Part shown: positions 12,926-26,944 of the stretch, in pieces
Numbering within the stretch: the stretch's first letter is position 1
Layout: each line of letters opens with the position of its first letter
Assembly (NCBI RefSeq): GCF_900090045.1
Contig: NW_021638327.1
Span: 1 to 64,000, forward strand
Reading direction: 5' to 3'
DNA: 64,000 nt
Source: Plasmodium malariae
Taxonomy: Eukaryota; Apicomplexa; Aconoidasida; Haemosporida; Plasmodiidae
Program-made: the position numbers and the translations under genes
The notes under the pieces: model-generated
Databases searched by the model: none
What the model was told of the DNA's origin: nothing
What the model saw: only the letters and a program-made list of their open reading frames with translations

Positions 12926-15900
12926 GATTTATTAATATTGTTGTAAAATTTGATAAATATGCATAATGATTACAATAAATATATAAACAAAAACATTATA
13001 TAATATATTATCAATTATGAATTTTGAAATCATTAAAAAGTAATATTTCCTTAGGAATACTTTTACAAATATTTCATTAAGAGAATACTTTGTAGTAATA
13101 AAAAATATATTGACAAATATTTGAGGGTTAAAATATATACGATACACCTACGCTTTTCTAATACATATAATAACGTATATTTAGGAAATAAATATTTTTA
13201 GGACTATAGAAATAATATTACTATATCATATCCTAATAAATGAAAAAAAAAAAATTAGCATTAAGCAAAAGGGAATATAGAGCATTTACCATATTAATAA
13301 GAATGGTTATGATATTATTAATAGTTTTAGCATAATTTATTTTTGGTAATGTCAATGAAAAAATCATTCAAATTATTAAAAGTGTATAACAATTTGTATT
13401 TTAAGTTTTAATAGATATTCGTATCATATAAATAATGCAAATTTGAGAGTACATTTTTTTTTTTTTTTAAGTATCATATTGCACCATTTATCTCATAATT
13501 CCTGAAATAAGCAAAAGAAAATAATTGTGGATAATATAGATTAACAAATATACGAATTTATAAACCATTCGAGAAGAAAACATAAAGTAGAATAATAATG
13601 CATACTGATTATAGCTTCGCTTTCTATGATACTTTTAATAAGGGTATAAAATAAAAAAAATTAATTTATTTTTCAGGTTTCCATGAAGTGTACGGAATGT
13701 CAAAGATAACTTATTTCCAACTATAAAGAAGAAATATATATAAAAAGGAAATTTTTGATAAGGTACAAATCAGTAAATTACATAAATAATATATAGATTG
13801 CTTGTAATATATCATAGTAAATGTAACACCAAGTGATAATTTAATATATAATTAAGAATTTTTATAAGGATGATGAAAAAAACGTGCAATAAAAGAAAAT
13901 TAATTTTGTGTATTGTTCATATTTGCATAATTCTTGTTATTTAATGTAGTAAATGCAGAAAATTCCTATTTAAAGTTTTATGGAGTATTATATATATCCA
14001 TAGAAATAATATAATCATTATAATAATTAAATGAACTATAGTGCACATGATAAAAGATGATGTATTACAGATATTAATATATATGAAAATAAATGTTGAT
14101 AAGTACATGTTCACGCTAACTATGGTAGTTGTAAAGAAATGTTTAATATAATGAACACTATATAAAATAAGAAGTAAGAGACTTTATTAAATGAGATCAC
14201 TGAATTAAAAATATTATTCTAACTCAAATATTTTAATATACTAATTAATCAATTAATAATATATAATATATTATATGAATTTATTAATGTTACTTTTTAT
14301 AATCATTTATCTTACGATTTGTTTATAGGATAATACAAATAACTTTAATACACAAATATTATTTTTAATATATATATGTTTTTAAGTATAATAATTATAC
14401 CATATTTTTTGTTTTTTTCATTTTTTTCGTAATTTGTTAATTTTTAAATATGCATAATTCATTGAATAATATTATTATTTATTCTATGAATAAATCATCA
14501 TTTCATTAATATATATAATAATTTTGAATTATTTAAATACATTATATTTAATAACGTAATCCTTTAATATATTTTGTTTTAATTTATGTAACTACATATT
14601 AAGGATTTAGAATATTATTAGTGATAATATATATATAATTATACTACATTAAAAAATATAAAACAAATCTCTATTCTATTTTTAATATATATGGGAATAC
14701 ATATACATTTTTAAAAATTCATTTATGTTTTTATACTGAATATGGATATAATATTTGTGAAATTATTATTTTTTTAATTTAAAAGGCTAATTTTTTAATT
14801 TAATATAGTAAAAACTTATTATTTGTTTTGAGTTATACGAACATAAAGTGGAATCATTATTCTTTATTATATATAGATAATTTTATAAATATAATTTTAA
14901 GAATAAAAAGAGTTTTTATTTAATATAATTGAAAATGTAATCAAAATATAACAGTAAATTACTATATAATCATTTTTTTGTTCGAAGCTTTAATTTCATT
15001 TTTATACATATATATATATATGGTCATCTTTATAACATGAGACAAATTTTGTGGTGTAATGTATGATTTATGTGAGTATATACGTTAATGATATATATTA
15101 CTTTAATTTTCAAATAATAAATTTATCTTTAAATTATTAATAGTAATGTTATATAATTCTAAAGAACATATATATAATTTAGAATTTATTTAAAAATAAA
15201 CTGTTATAATGAGATAATAACATATTAAAAAATAATATTATTTTTAAAAATATCAATGAACCTTAAATATTCTAAGTGATGTGAATAAATATTAGTAAAG
15301 AAATTGTTGATATATGGAAGAGAATAAATTTTTTTATAAATACAGTATAGAGGAAATATAAATATATACATATATAAACAAATTGAATCACTAATATTGC
15401 TTTGAATTATATGCTTGTTAAGTAAATTCAACTTAATAAGGATATAAAAAAATATGATTATATACATTATAAGAAAAAAAAAAATAAATTGATAAAAAAA
15501 ATATCAATATAAATTTTTATATTTAATAAAAATAAATAATAGCATAAATATTAGAATTATATTTTAAGTAATTATTTTTAATACCGATTATTCTTTCTGA
15601 ATGATTTAGTCGCATTATTATAGTATAGAGCATTTACTGTCAAGGATATATATTAAAATATGGGGTATACATAATATAATTTTAAAAAATATAAGTGTAA
15701 TGAGATACTATTTACTATATTTAATTATATGTTTCTGGATATTTTCTTTATATTATAGAACGTAAAAAAGAACGTTAACATTGAAAAATACAGTTTATTT
15801 ATATTTCTTATGAAAAGTTCATATTATTCATTATTTTAAAGTTTATAAGGGAAAAAAGTAATAAAATTATTTAAAAAAACAAACAAATCCATAAAATATA

Positions 15901-16934
15901 TATATAAGAGATATAGTTATTAGTTTCCTTATATAGGGGACTAAGAATCATTATTATATATTATAACTTCTATAATAATTGTATTTATTTTTTAACTTAT
16001 TTGAGCATAATAAAAATACATACAATTAATTAGAAATGTACATAATATTATATTTGTTCATATAGTCATATGTATGTTTGGAAAGTTATATTATAATAGT
16101 AATAATCGTTGAGTATAATAAACAAATGAAATAGAAAGATACTGAGAAATTGTTTTGAACATTGTAATCATTTATTCTTAAAAAAACTTTAATGATACAG
16201 TTATGACTGTATGTTACTTTTTTTTAGTTCTTATTATAAAAATATTTTTAATTACGTTATTTCAATATATATGAAAGATATTTATATAAGCAAATTGCGT
16301 TAATTTATAAGAAATTATAATTTAATTTTATATTCATCTATATATGCCTCATTATAAGTTATATATAACCATAATTAATATAGTGAAAGCGCATACTTAC
16401 ATAAGAAACAGTTGCCAAATTAATATAAAGATCATTTTTATAATGTTAAAGAATTGGCTTATTCTAATAAAATAAGTAATTTAAATGATGAATGAATATA
16501 CATACATATATCTATCGGAATCATGTATTTTGTGTATGTTTATAAAAAAGACTACTTACATTAAAAAAGTAAAATGTAGTAAGAATTGAAAAATATATAT
16601 ATAAATAAAATTTATAAAAAATTATTTTTCACCATTTTTTGTAAACATGTGTTGATTATTAATTATTTTATATTAATATTATTTCTTTTTATTATTAAAT
16701 ATTTTTATTATATAATTGCATAATTATGTTTTTATGACTTTTACATATTTTGAAATTGAGAAATATGCTTTTTCATGAAATATTCTATTATTTATAAGAA
16801 TTAAAATAAAATAAAATAAAACAAGGGTACATAAAGCATGAATTATAATTTTTTAAACAAAAAGGCTTATTAGTCCTTTAATATTATTATTGTCCCCATA
16901 GTATATATTTTATCAAATAAGATAAATCCTAATA
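12926..16934. other. Long intergenic stretch before the pir gene
   Basis: About 4 kb in which I see no supportable gene. The open frames on the minus strand near 12932-13147 and 15225-15467 are low-complexity I/Y/F/N translations with no splice context. The stretch directly upstream of 16935 presumably contains the pir promoter, but no motif could be assigned. Confidence 0.5.
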
Positions 16935-18224
16935 ATGGAAAATGAAGTACATATTTTTTAAAAAATATTGTTTTATATATCTTTATTTTATTATAGTAAA
17001 ATACATAAAAACAAAAAAACAAATTTCTTCAAATTAAGGATTTATCTATTTTAAATATATGTATATCATTTATTTTTATTTTTTTTTTTTTATCAATTTT
17101 CAGGTTGATCTAGGACTTTCTCTTCCTTCTGTACTTAATTATAATAATTTAAATAGGAAAATATCCTATTTGTCCGATACTATATGTGGTAAATTAGATG
17201 AAGATTTGAGGGATTACGAAGATATTTTCGGTTTTTGTGTGAATATTAAAGGAGTTATCGAGAAGTTTAATGAATTGTCATTTTATGGAGAATTCACAAA
17301 TGAGCGTTGCATAGTTGTGAAATTGTGGATGTATGATCGTTTATTTAATTTACGTATTAAAGATAATAAAGTTAATGACATCAATAATATTATTAATAAG
17401 GTAAAAGAAATGTTTAACGATAATGATCCAGTTAAAGAATGCAAATTATTTGATTCTTTATATTTGAAGGAAGATTTTTATAAAATGAAAAGTTTGTATG
17501 ATTATGCTACAAATTATAAGACGATTAAAGGATACCTTAATGATAATAGTTATATATGCAATAAAAATTTGAAAGATTATATTAATAAAAATGATGAATT
17601 ATATATTAATGGGAAACAAAAATGTGAAGCACCTGATACTGGTAATATGGAATATTGTAGAGTATTTGAATATTTTAAAGAGCCGTATTTAAATAAAAAT
17701 TTACCCCTATCTTGTAAAGTAAAACACGAAGTAGCTGAGGTTAGTGAACAAGAACAATATATGACAATTGAAGGAGAAGGACCATCTGCAGCCTCGGGTA
17801 TGTTAAGCCAAAGCAATGCAGAAAGAACTGAATTTATTGCAGTAAGAAGACATCCACAAACTTCTATATTAACTACTGAAGATAAAAAAAATGCTGTTCC
17901 GTTTTCCGGTGTTATAATGGCAGTTATTTTTCCACTTCTCGGAATTTTTATATTTTTCATTTTGTATAAAGTAAATACAAAATGAAAATAAAAATACTGT
18001 AAATTAATAGTGATAATATATTTCATTAAATGTTAATAATTATTATAATAAAATATTATATATTTTTAATTTCTAATTAGTTTACTCCATTTAAATCAAG
18101 GTTAAATACTCATTTATTCAAAAAAAAAATAATTGAGGATTACGAAGATGAAGAATATATACAAGAACATTTGAATGAAAGTTATCACACAAACGGAAAT
18201 CATATACGCTATCATCCTTTATGA
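16935..18224 (+). CDS. PIR protein (pir superfamily), intact three-exon gene
   Basis: Exons 16935-16946, 17104-17970 and 18081-18224, all junctions phase 0, give 340 residues. Exon 1 is only MENE and is followed by a GTACAT donor; exon 2 starts after TTTTCAG with VDLGLSLPS, which fits pir N-termini. The ectodomain holds eight cysteines (for example C32, C49 and C73), and VVKLWMYDRL at 75-84 corresponds to the conserved pir WL-x-D region. A less conserved linker precedes a membrane segment at about 273-292, ending LYK at the second splice site (GTAAAT). Exon 3 encodes FTPFKSRL and a short acidic cytoplasmic tail ending IRYHPL, the usual pir ending. These proteins form the largest variant multigene family of non-falciparum malaria parasites and are thought to reach the red cell surface; no specific function is proven. 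Exon 1 is the least certain part, because it is so short. A long T tract in intron 1 makes the first exon easy to miss: ATG-initiated reading from 17059 is only intron read-through. Confidence 0.88.
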
Positions 18225-20178
18225 TACAAATGATAAACATATATATACTTAAGGTTAGTTGAAGAATTACTTGGAATATTAATTTATATAAAAAAATGAA
18301 TAACGTTAGTTATTTATTGTGAGATTAGATATGCAATAAAAATAAATATATATAGGAAATTATTACATCGTAATAATAAAGAATATATTGATATAAAATA
18401 TTAATATAAAAATATTATTGTTGAATGATTTAATAAAATTATGAGCCATTGGAATAAGGGTTGATTAAAGGAAACTAAAAAGGACATATCTAAAAATGTA
18501 AATTCATAATACAAGAAAATTTAGAAAAACATATTCGTTTATAGAATGATAAAAACCATATAAATTACTTGTATAATAAAAAAAGTAAAAATCTATATAT
18601 ATAATGAGACAGAACATAATACAGATATTCGACAAAATAAAAAAAAAAAAAAAAGAAGTAACTTTCAGAAATTAAATCATCTAAGAAGAATATATTATAA
18701 TAAAACTATAGAACATAATATTGTAATTTAATATAAAATAAGATATCAATTTGGCATATTATCTATATAAAAAGAATTATTAATATATATAGAACATTTT
18801 AAGTAAAAAAAATGAAAAAATTAAGTTAGAAATTTGAATACCTACTGTTTTCATAATCCAAATGTGAAATCAAAGATAAAATTAAGTCCGATATAGAGAT
18901 TATAATTTATTATGTTTATTCAAGTTAAATACTCTTTATATGGAGTAATATGAAGGAAGTTATAATGTAATGTAATATTAGGATAACATGTATAAATGAT
19001 AGATTAAAACATTTCGATGTAATTAATTGTTATTAGAGCGTTAAAAAAGTACATACTGAAAAATATATCATATATTATATGCCAGTAGTACAGTGAATAA
19101 TAAACAATAAAGAAAATGCTTATATATATTGTAAATTCGGCCATATACAATTTAAAGTTTAATTTTAGAAGTAGTTTATGTAGATGCATAACAATACATA
19201 AAACAACGTTTTTTTTTAAATACGCCACATAAGTGTATCATCATCTCTTAATACGCATAATGAAAATTTAAGCAGAGAAATAATAATTATAATTTAAGTA
19301 ATTTCTATTATATATTTATACTTATAAATAAATTTTCTATATACTGTATATTCATTATACTTTCTCATTTTAGAAAATATTATACAAGAACAAAATAAAT
19401 ATTTATCATCAAAAAGTTTTATAAAACTCAATAGAACAATAGAATTAAAGCATTTTTATTTGTAAAAAAAATTGTGCTTATTATAATATTACAAGAGAAA
19501 CGAATGAATATATTGTCAAATATCTTATCATGATATTTTTTTATTTGGTATAAAACGAAGATCTACTAAACATAAAGGTACCTTTTATTAGATAAAAAGA
19601 ATTTAAAAATATTGTGTTGTATATATATACTTGTATTATATATATATATATAAATATTTATGTTGTTTCTTAAAAATGTATAATATATTCTATTAGTATA
19701 AATGTATATTAGTAAAATATATTATATATGTCTAAAGAATGCACTATTAAATTTAATGATGAAATATAAAAAGAAAAAAAATAAAATTTTAATGAATAAA
19801 ATACATCATAACTTGTATAATAGAACAAAAATATTTATATAAAATAATGATCCCACTGTTGCATTTATTGGGGAGAGAAATATAATAATAGTTTAATTAT
19901 GTAGAGTAAAATATAAAATTATTAATGATTAAAATATATATAATCACAGCACGCATATAATATAACATTGTTATAATAATGTATAAATATTAAACAAGGA
20001 TAAACATATCAAGAAAAATACTTTAATGAAAAATTGAATAATATGAATAGCTGTAGGTAAAACAAATTAAGTTTAAAGTAAATTTGAGCAATAAAATTAT
20101 ATTACGAATGTTACAAAACAATCAGATTATATAAATAACTGTAAATTATTAAATAAATATATATATAATTTAGAAGTA

Positions 20179-20198
20179 TTTTTTTTTTTTTTTTTTTT
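20179..20198. repeat. Poly-T tract
   Basis: An uninterrupted run of T bases of about 20 nt in intergenic sequence. Confidence 0.85.
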
Positions 20199-21749
20199 AA
20201 TTATTTATTTTTTATAATAGTAATTTTTCATAGAACAATTATTATGAAATTAATATTATATTGTTTAAATAATATATAAAATATATAATATTTTTATAGT
20301 TATCGCCACTTACAAGATGAAACACAGTGTAATGTATAAAAATCTTTGTATATTAATATTTATTCTTTTGAATGTACACTTCATAAAAAATCACCTTAAT
20401 TTCATATATATTAGTTGAGTAAGAGTTATAATTTCCTATTTTATAAAGGGAAGTACTTATTTATGCATGAATAAGATATAAATAATTTATTCTATACTCT
20501 ATAATATTTTAATAAAAAACATATATATATAAAATAATTTTCTGAGATATATTATTTAATAATTTATATATTAACATTTCGTATTTCTTAACGATATTAT
20601 TACATATCGTAATTTATTCTATTTCTATGTTGTTTTATTAGTTATTTTCTTTAAGTTATACTAAATTCTAAAATTGCTATTTTAATAAATTTACTTTCAT
20701 TTATTTTATTTTATTTTATTTTTTTTGTTGGTTTTAAATATTGCAAACGTTTATGTAATTATATTACTATTTTTAATCAGTATAAATAAGACTATAAAAA
20801 GGTTATATTTAATTATTAATAATACTGCTAAGATGATTTCTCATATATTAGTGTAATTTATAATTTTAGTAATAACATACATGGGATATGATTAATTTTA
20901 AATAATAAAATATGTCAGAAGTAAATTGAACGATACCTACTTTTGTGATATTTCTAGAGGAGTTTCGTAATTGTTGATTTATTTTAATTTTGTAAATATT
21001 AATTAAATATATATCATAAATTAAATTTATAACTAACGATATATATATATATATATTAATAAAAGAATTAAACACGCATATTACTGAATCAAGGTTACTT
21101 TGATATTAAGATATTTTGTGTAAGAATTATTATTTCTTTTTCATTGAATTTCTTCTAAGTACATTTATTTAACTAAAAAAAAAATATTAACAATTAAGAA
21201 ACATTTCATTTACAAATTAACATATAAATTAAAATTAATTAAAAATAATAATTATTAAAAATTATTTTACAAAAATAAAAAATTAGTCATTATTTTCCAT
21301 TAAAAAAAATATTTTTTCAAGAATTACTTAGTTCGAAATTAAATAATTTTTTTTAATTATATTATGGTCTATAAATTAGTTATTTAAATGAGCAGTAACT
21401 AAACTTTGTTATAATTAACGTAATATATAAAGTTTTTTTATGAATTATTAAAGCTATTTTGTTATTTATAAGACTAATATTTCTAAGAATAATAACATTT
21501 TTATTTTAAATATAATGTTAATAAAATTAGAATAATTTATAGGATAGATTAAATAAAATTAGTAATTATTTTTGCAACATGTAGAGAAACGTATTATATA
21601 TATATTATATATCTTCTATGTATTCTATATAAGCACAATATTTCTAAATATTTAAAAAACCTATTTGTTCATTTTTACATTATTATGAAAAAGTATAATA
21701 AAAACAATTATTTTATCAGTGCATTACTTTAATCAATAAAATTATATAT

Positions 21750-21766
21750 TTTGAATATTTATAAAT
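21750..21766 (+). promoter_or_regulatory. Conserved upstream element (-280)
   Basis: TTTGAATATTTATAAAT lies 280 bp before the start at 22030, one base different from the element at 4841-4857. Confidence 0.3.
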
Positions 21767-22029
21767 GTATAATATTTTATTATAAATGAATTTTGCTTTT
21801 TTTTTTGATAATATAAAGTTAAAAATTTTATAATATACATATAAAGTTTTAATTTTTTTTTTGTAGATGTAAAACTCCACTTAGTTTTTTGCATTATATT
21901 AACTGTTTAAGAAGCAATAATAAAAATAAATATTTTAAACAAATGTAGTATTCTTCTTAATTTGAATTATATTATAATAGTATTATTTTATTTCTTTCTT
22001 AACATATTAGAATATTAATGGTCTATAAC

Positions 22030-22926
22030 ATGGAGCAAATAATTAAGCTAATGTTATGCATTAAATTTTCTGCGTTTATAATTTTAGCTTCGATATATCA
22101 TTTTAGCAGTGATGTACTATGATTATTCCATTTAAAGACAATTTTATTATTTATATTCTTAGTTTTATATATTAATTAATGATGTTTTTTATCATTACAT
22201 TCTGTATTCTAATATGTGGAAAATATTTACACTTCTCTTTTTTTTTAGATAATGTTTAACAAATCTTTGAATGTGAAATAGAATCTCGATAGTATATCAG
22301 AAGCAATACATTATCGACTACTAGTAAAATATAAAAAGGATAAGGATTCAAATAAAGTAGGTTTAACAGAAGATATATCGAATAGTATGAAATGCAAAAA
22401 AATAAATATATGTAATAATGAAAAAATGACCAAAGGTAAAAACATTTCATCAAACAGAAATTTACTAAATAAGCAGCAATACTACACGGAAATTATGGAT
22501 TATAATAATGGAATGTTTGATGGAAAACATTTTCATTTTCAAAAAAAATGGATAAAGAAAAAAGATTTTGATGATTTTGTTGAAAAAAAGAGAAGAATTT
22601 GTGATATACATTTAAAAAAAATAAAATTTAGGAATTATGGTTTTGGATTTACTCTATTTTTTATTTTTTTATTCCTGGGAATAGGAATACCAATATCACC
22701 AGGATTAACATTTTTAAACGTTACATGGGAGACAATTAAAAGTTATTCGTTAGGGGAATTTATCTATGATGTTATAGATAATTTGACAAAATATGCAGAC
22801 AAATATACTGTAATAGTATTCTTTAGCTTTCTCATGATTATATTATCTGTTATACTTATAATTGTGATATATAAGATTTTAAGGAATAATGAAAAATATA
22901 AAAAAATTAAGGTAATGTCTGAGTAA
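22030..22926 (+). pseudogene. Fam-L/Fam-M-type gene (MFDGKH group) with one in-frame stop
   Basis: Exon 1 at 22030-22113 encodes MEQIIKLMLC plus a hydrophobic stretch (28 codons; donor GTACTA). Exon 2 starts at 22249 after TTTTTTAG. Ten codons into exon 2, in frame, lies TAG at 22279-22281; after it the frame is open to the TAA-free end and stops at 22926. The reading frame beyond the stop keeps RLLVK in the export-motif position, YNNGMFDGKHFHFQKKW, and two membrane segments ending with KILRNNEKYKK, closely matching the intact gene at 5105. Apart from the single stop it appears undamaged, so it is either a recent pseudogene, a sequencing error, or a gene starting at the ATG at 22387, which would lack signal and export motif. 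A slightly different splice choice does not remove the stop. Confidence 0.8.
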
Positions 22927-25900
22927 CATAAATAATAGAGAATGCATATTTTTATATAGAGAAGATTTTAATATGAAAAATTATGATATTTTTAGTGATA
23001 TTCTTAATAAACGTACATATAATGCTTGAAGTATTATAAATAGATGTGTACACCTTATATCTCACAATATAAAAATATAAATAAATATGTTCTTTATATT
23101 TTAGTGAATTTGAATTTTTTAATGTTTTCAAATTTGTATTTTAAATTCTCATTGTAATATAATATACATTGTTGTATATTAAAATATGTTTTTATAAATA
23201 TATGATTGTTGTAAAAAAATAATAAATAATGCCACAATTAATATAAATATATTTATTGGTGATAATTCAATTTTTTAAAAAGCAGTTTTGCATATTATTT
23301 AAAATCATATACTGGTCTGAAATTATTTTTTAAGGTTTTCAAGAAAATATATTATTGGTTTTAAACTTAAAAAAAAGATGTGTTCTTTTGTGTTTTATGA
23401 AAGGAATTGTATGTATTTCTATACATTTATATATATTTATGTCTATATTTTACTAAGAAGAGAATTAATGTTTATTATATAAAATTGGCATCATTAGAAG
23501 CATGGAGCAAAATATATTTATTTTAACAATAATTTTAAGTAACTTTTTTTTTTTTTTAATGTATATATATGAAATTAAAAATATATACTAAAAAAAATAC
23601 ACTTTGTAATAATGGACTATTTATACGTTTTTGTTGACTTGACGATCCTGAATCATTGCAATTAAATGAAAAATTAAAAAATATATTATTTTATTATTTT
23701 TATTAACGATAAAGTAATTTAATTTTGTAAGTATTTTTAAAATATATATGTTACTAAAAATTTTTAAATAAATATAGTATATATTTCATTTGCTTGTTTG
23801 TATCATTAAAAGATAAGATTAATTAATTAAAATTAATCAAATATTTATAGATCATTTATTGAAATTGTTTTTGCTTTAGTAATTGTCCAAAATTCTAAAA
23901 TACCCAAGGCTTCATTTAATATATCTAAAATAATATATTGCAACAAATTAGTTAAACTATTGTTAATGTATAGAAACAAAATATATATATTCTTTTCTAT
24001 CCTAAAAAAATGTTTTTACTTCTAATAAAAAAAGATATGTTGTTTACGTCAATCCCTCAACAGAAATGGTTAAATAATTTTATGAATACAACATATTTTT
24101 ATTTCATTTAGAGAAAAATATACTATTTTCATTCATTATCGAATTCACATTTTGAAACTTTCATATAATTGAATTTTTCTATTCTAGTTTATCTAAATTC
24201 ATTGTACCATTTTTTAAACATGATTGATAAAGATTTTTTGAATAAGGCAATAATATTGTTTTTGTAATCTATAATATTGAGCATCTACTGTCTCTTATTT
24301 TAATAATTATTATTATGTTATTAATAATTGCTTTTATTTTTAATTTTATATATATATGAGTTTATTAAAAATATTTTTTAATATTTCTATCTCATTTTCT
24401 TAGTAATGCTTTATAAATTCACAAATTAATGCTTAAGTTTTATTATTACTTTTTTTCTTTTATCAGGATAAATATGTACAAGTCATCACATTTAGATATA
24501 TATTTTCCTTATATGGGTAAATATAATCAAATTCTTAAAAATATATTTATAAGATTTTATCAGTCATACATATTGAAATTTGTTCTACAAAGTAAAAAGT
24601 TATAATTTTATGAATCTACAATATATGTAAATTCATATGTTTAAGTATTTATTTATATTAATAAATTTAGATAAAACATATTAAATTCATATTAAAAATA
24701 CTTTTCATTTATATTATGGTATGCTTATAAATGAAATGTAGTTTAATTTTTTGGTACATATATAATTACATTAATTCTAGAGATTATACGAAAAAACAAA
24801 TACATATAATTATTTCGATATTCATGCATGTCTTTTTGAACATGTATGGAAAATATATAAAAATATATATATAATCACGCACTATTAACAATGCAAATAA
24901 ATGAGTATAATAATAATCTACGAGGTACTAGCTTTTACGTAATGTAATTTTCTATTTAATATATTATATAATGTTCTCTTCTAAATAAAAATCAAATAAC
25001 AATGTGTTGAGTATATTAATTAAAGTTATAATTATTTATGTATATAATAATTTTTTTTTTTTTATATATTACTGCTTAAATATATATATATATTAAAAAA
25101 TAAAAAATAGAATACTATCCTTAAATTTACAAAATTTGCATTTAGAAATGTTAATATAAATAATATATAATTAAAAATTATTCCATTTAAAAAATAATAG
25201 TAGCGATAAAATATAAATTCTTATTTGCGTTTAATGTAAGTATTTTTTGTGGATTAGTTCCTATGTTGTATATTTTATTTGTAAAATATATTATTGTCCA
25301 TAAAAGAAATGCATAAATTTACGTATTAACTAATATATCAGATATTAGAAATATGATAGAAAAGGTCGTACAGATTATAGTTTTCTTAATTTGTTACTAC
25401 TATTATTATATTGTTATAATAATTAATAATTTAATAGGCATAACAAGTTTTCCAAGAATATAATTCTTATGTTAAAAATATTAATAGAAACGTATCAACA
25501 AGAACGATAATATTTCTCTTAAAATATAGAGCAAAGAATTATTTATATTCTCTACGTTCTCTATATACTCAATATTTCGATGTATTTAGAATTAAAATAT
25601 ATTGTTTTTTTATATTGTTTTGAAAATAATTAATAAATATTTACTTAATATACTGTGTTAAATTAATAATTTACATGTTTTGTATATTTATTAATTAATT
25701 AAAATAACTTCATTTTAATTAATATTATTTTTATGTACATATAGTTAAGATAAAATATATATAATATACATTTAAATTTACATTTGATTAACTCAGTTGT
25801 AAAAAAAATTATAGTCACATAGTTTTCATTATGTTTTTACGAAAAAATATAAAAAACAGATTAAATAAAAAGTAATTGTATATTTCATTTTTAAAAGAGT

Positions 25901-25958
25901 ACCATATTTAGTTAATTATATTCTTAATTCGTGTGTTTCTATATTAAAGTTCTATATA
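22927..25958. other. Intergenic between two Fam-type loci
   Basis: No gene supported. About 23377-23420 belongs to the 3' block shared by the two-exon genes. The sequence from about 25250 to 25600 resembles the region upstream of 39008 and upstream of 61455, with a shared TATTCTCTA-TTCTCTATA-type stretch near 25545-25575, which supports duplication of long 5' flanks. Confidence 0.5.
25679..25695 (+). promoter_or_regulatory. Conserved upstream element (-280), diverged
   Basis: TTTGTATATTTATTAAT lies 280 bp before the start at 25959 and matches the element found before the other Fam-type genes with a few changes. Confidence 0.25.
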
Positions 25959-26944
25959 ATGGAAAAAAAAATAAAGTCACAGTTATTTATTAAAATTCCT
26001 AAGTTTACCCTTTTAAGTTGGATATGTTATATTTACATTTATATGGTACGATATTATTATTTAAATATATTTGTGTTATTCTTGTTTTTTTTTGTTTTAT
26101 TTTTGTAATTACTTTTTTTAGTGTGATATTAATTATTTTTTTGATATTCATTTATTTTTTTGGGATTTTTTAGAGTATATTTAGTAAATATTTCGATGAA
26201 AATTACATTTATAGTAGAAAAATTCATGGAACAACATATCGTATACTGTCAAAATATAAAAAGGATAAATATTCAGATGTTTTAGATTTAAAAGAGGAAA
26301 TGACAAATAATGGAATGACGAAAAAAAAAGATATATCTAATCATATAGAAGGGTACAGTGGAAAAAGAAAACATTCAAATGGAAGTCCATCAGAATTTAA
26401 AGGAAACTGTAAATCATATATGAAAAAAAACAAGTGTATGTTTGAAACAAAAAACTATTCTCACTTTGAAAAAAAAATATTCAAAGAAATGGATTATATG
26501 GATTTTCTTATTAACAACAAAACAATCAGTAATAAGTCTTACAGAAAAATAATACGTAAGAAATGCGTACTACTATTTGTTTTACCTTTATTAATGTTCT
26601 TTTTGTTATCAGCACTGCCCATAGTAGATTTATCGTGGGGTTCGGTAGATGGAAAAAAAGGGTTGTGGGATGCAATAGGATTTTCGGATATTTTGAAAGA
26701 ATGGGGAGGAAGTAGTGGGTGGTTGAATGCAGTATATACGTCTCTGAAAGAAGCAACATGGTTTTGGACAGGCATTGGAGAAACGTCTAATAGTATCACT
26801 GAATTGCATGTATTATTAAAATTATTTAGAATCCTAATATATGGCTTACCGTTTTTAATATTAGGTATAACACTTATATCAAGGGTTGTTTATTATCATA
26901 AAAAAGTTAAAAAATATGAAAGAATAAAGTTCAGACAAAGATAA
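25959..26944 (+). CDS. Fam-L/Fam-M-type exported protein (EKKIFKE group), intact
   Basis: Exons 25959-26045 and 26174-26944, phase-0 intron of 128 nt (donor GTACGA, acceptor TTTTTTAG), 285 residues. Exon 1 is MEKKIKSQLF plus a hydrophobic signal-like stretch. The PEXEL-like RILSK lies at residues 52-56. A variable lysine- and serine-rich part is followed by the group signature CMFETKNYSHFEKKIFKEMDY at about 117-137 and ISNKSYRKI. Membrane segments lie at about 160-181 and 245-268, separated by a W- and G-rich loop of about 60 residues. The C-terminus YYHKKVKKYERIKFRQR is the family ending. It shares the signature with 61455-62411 and the pseudogene at 39008-40045. The family is known as exported proteins of unknown function with a predicted RH5-like fold, as I recall from the P. 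malariae genome report; localisation here is inferred. Confidence 0.9.

Larger units (their letters stand above)
18225..22029. other. Long intergenic stretch after the pir gene
   Basis: No gene supported. The first ~200 bp after the pir stop share a TTGGAATATT motif with the sequence after the pir pseudogene at 54358. Minus-strand open frames near 19004-19228 and 20866-21075 are low-complexity and lack context. A T run lies at 20179-20198. The last 300 bp hold the conserved element at 21750-21766. Confidence 0.5.

Noticed and set aside
12932..13147. Minus-strand open frame
   Set aside because: I/F/Y/N-rich chance frame with no family motif or signal-plus-export arrangement.
15225..15467. Minus-strand open frame of 80 residues
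   Set aside because: Low complexity and no supporting exon structure.
17577..18026. Minus-strand open frame of 149 residues
   Set aside because: It is the shadow of the intact pir gene on the opposite strand.
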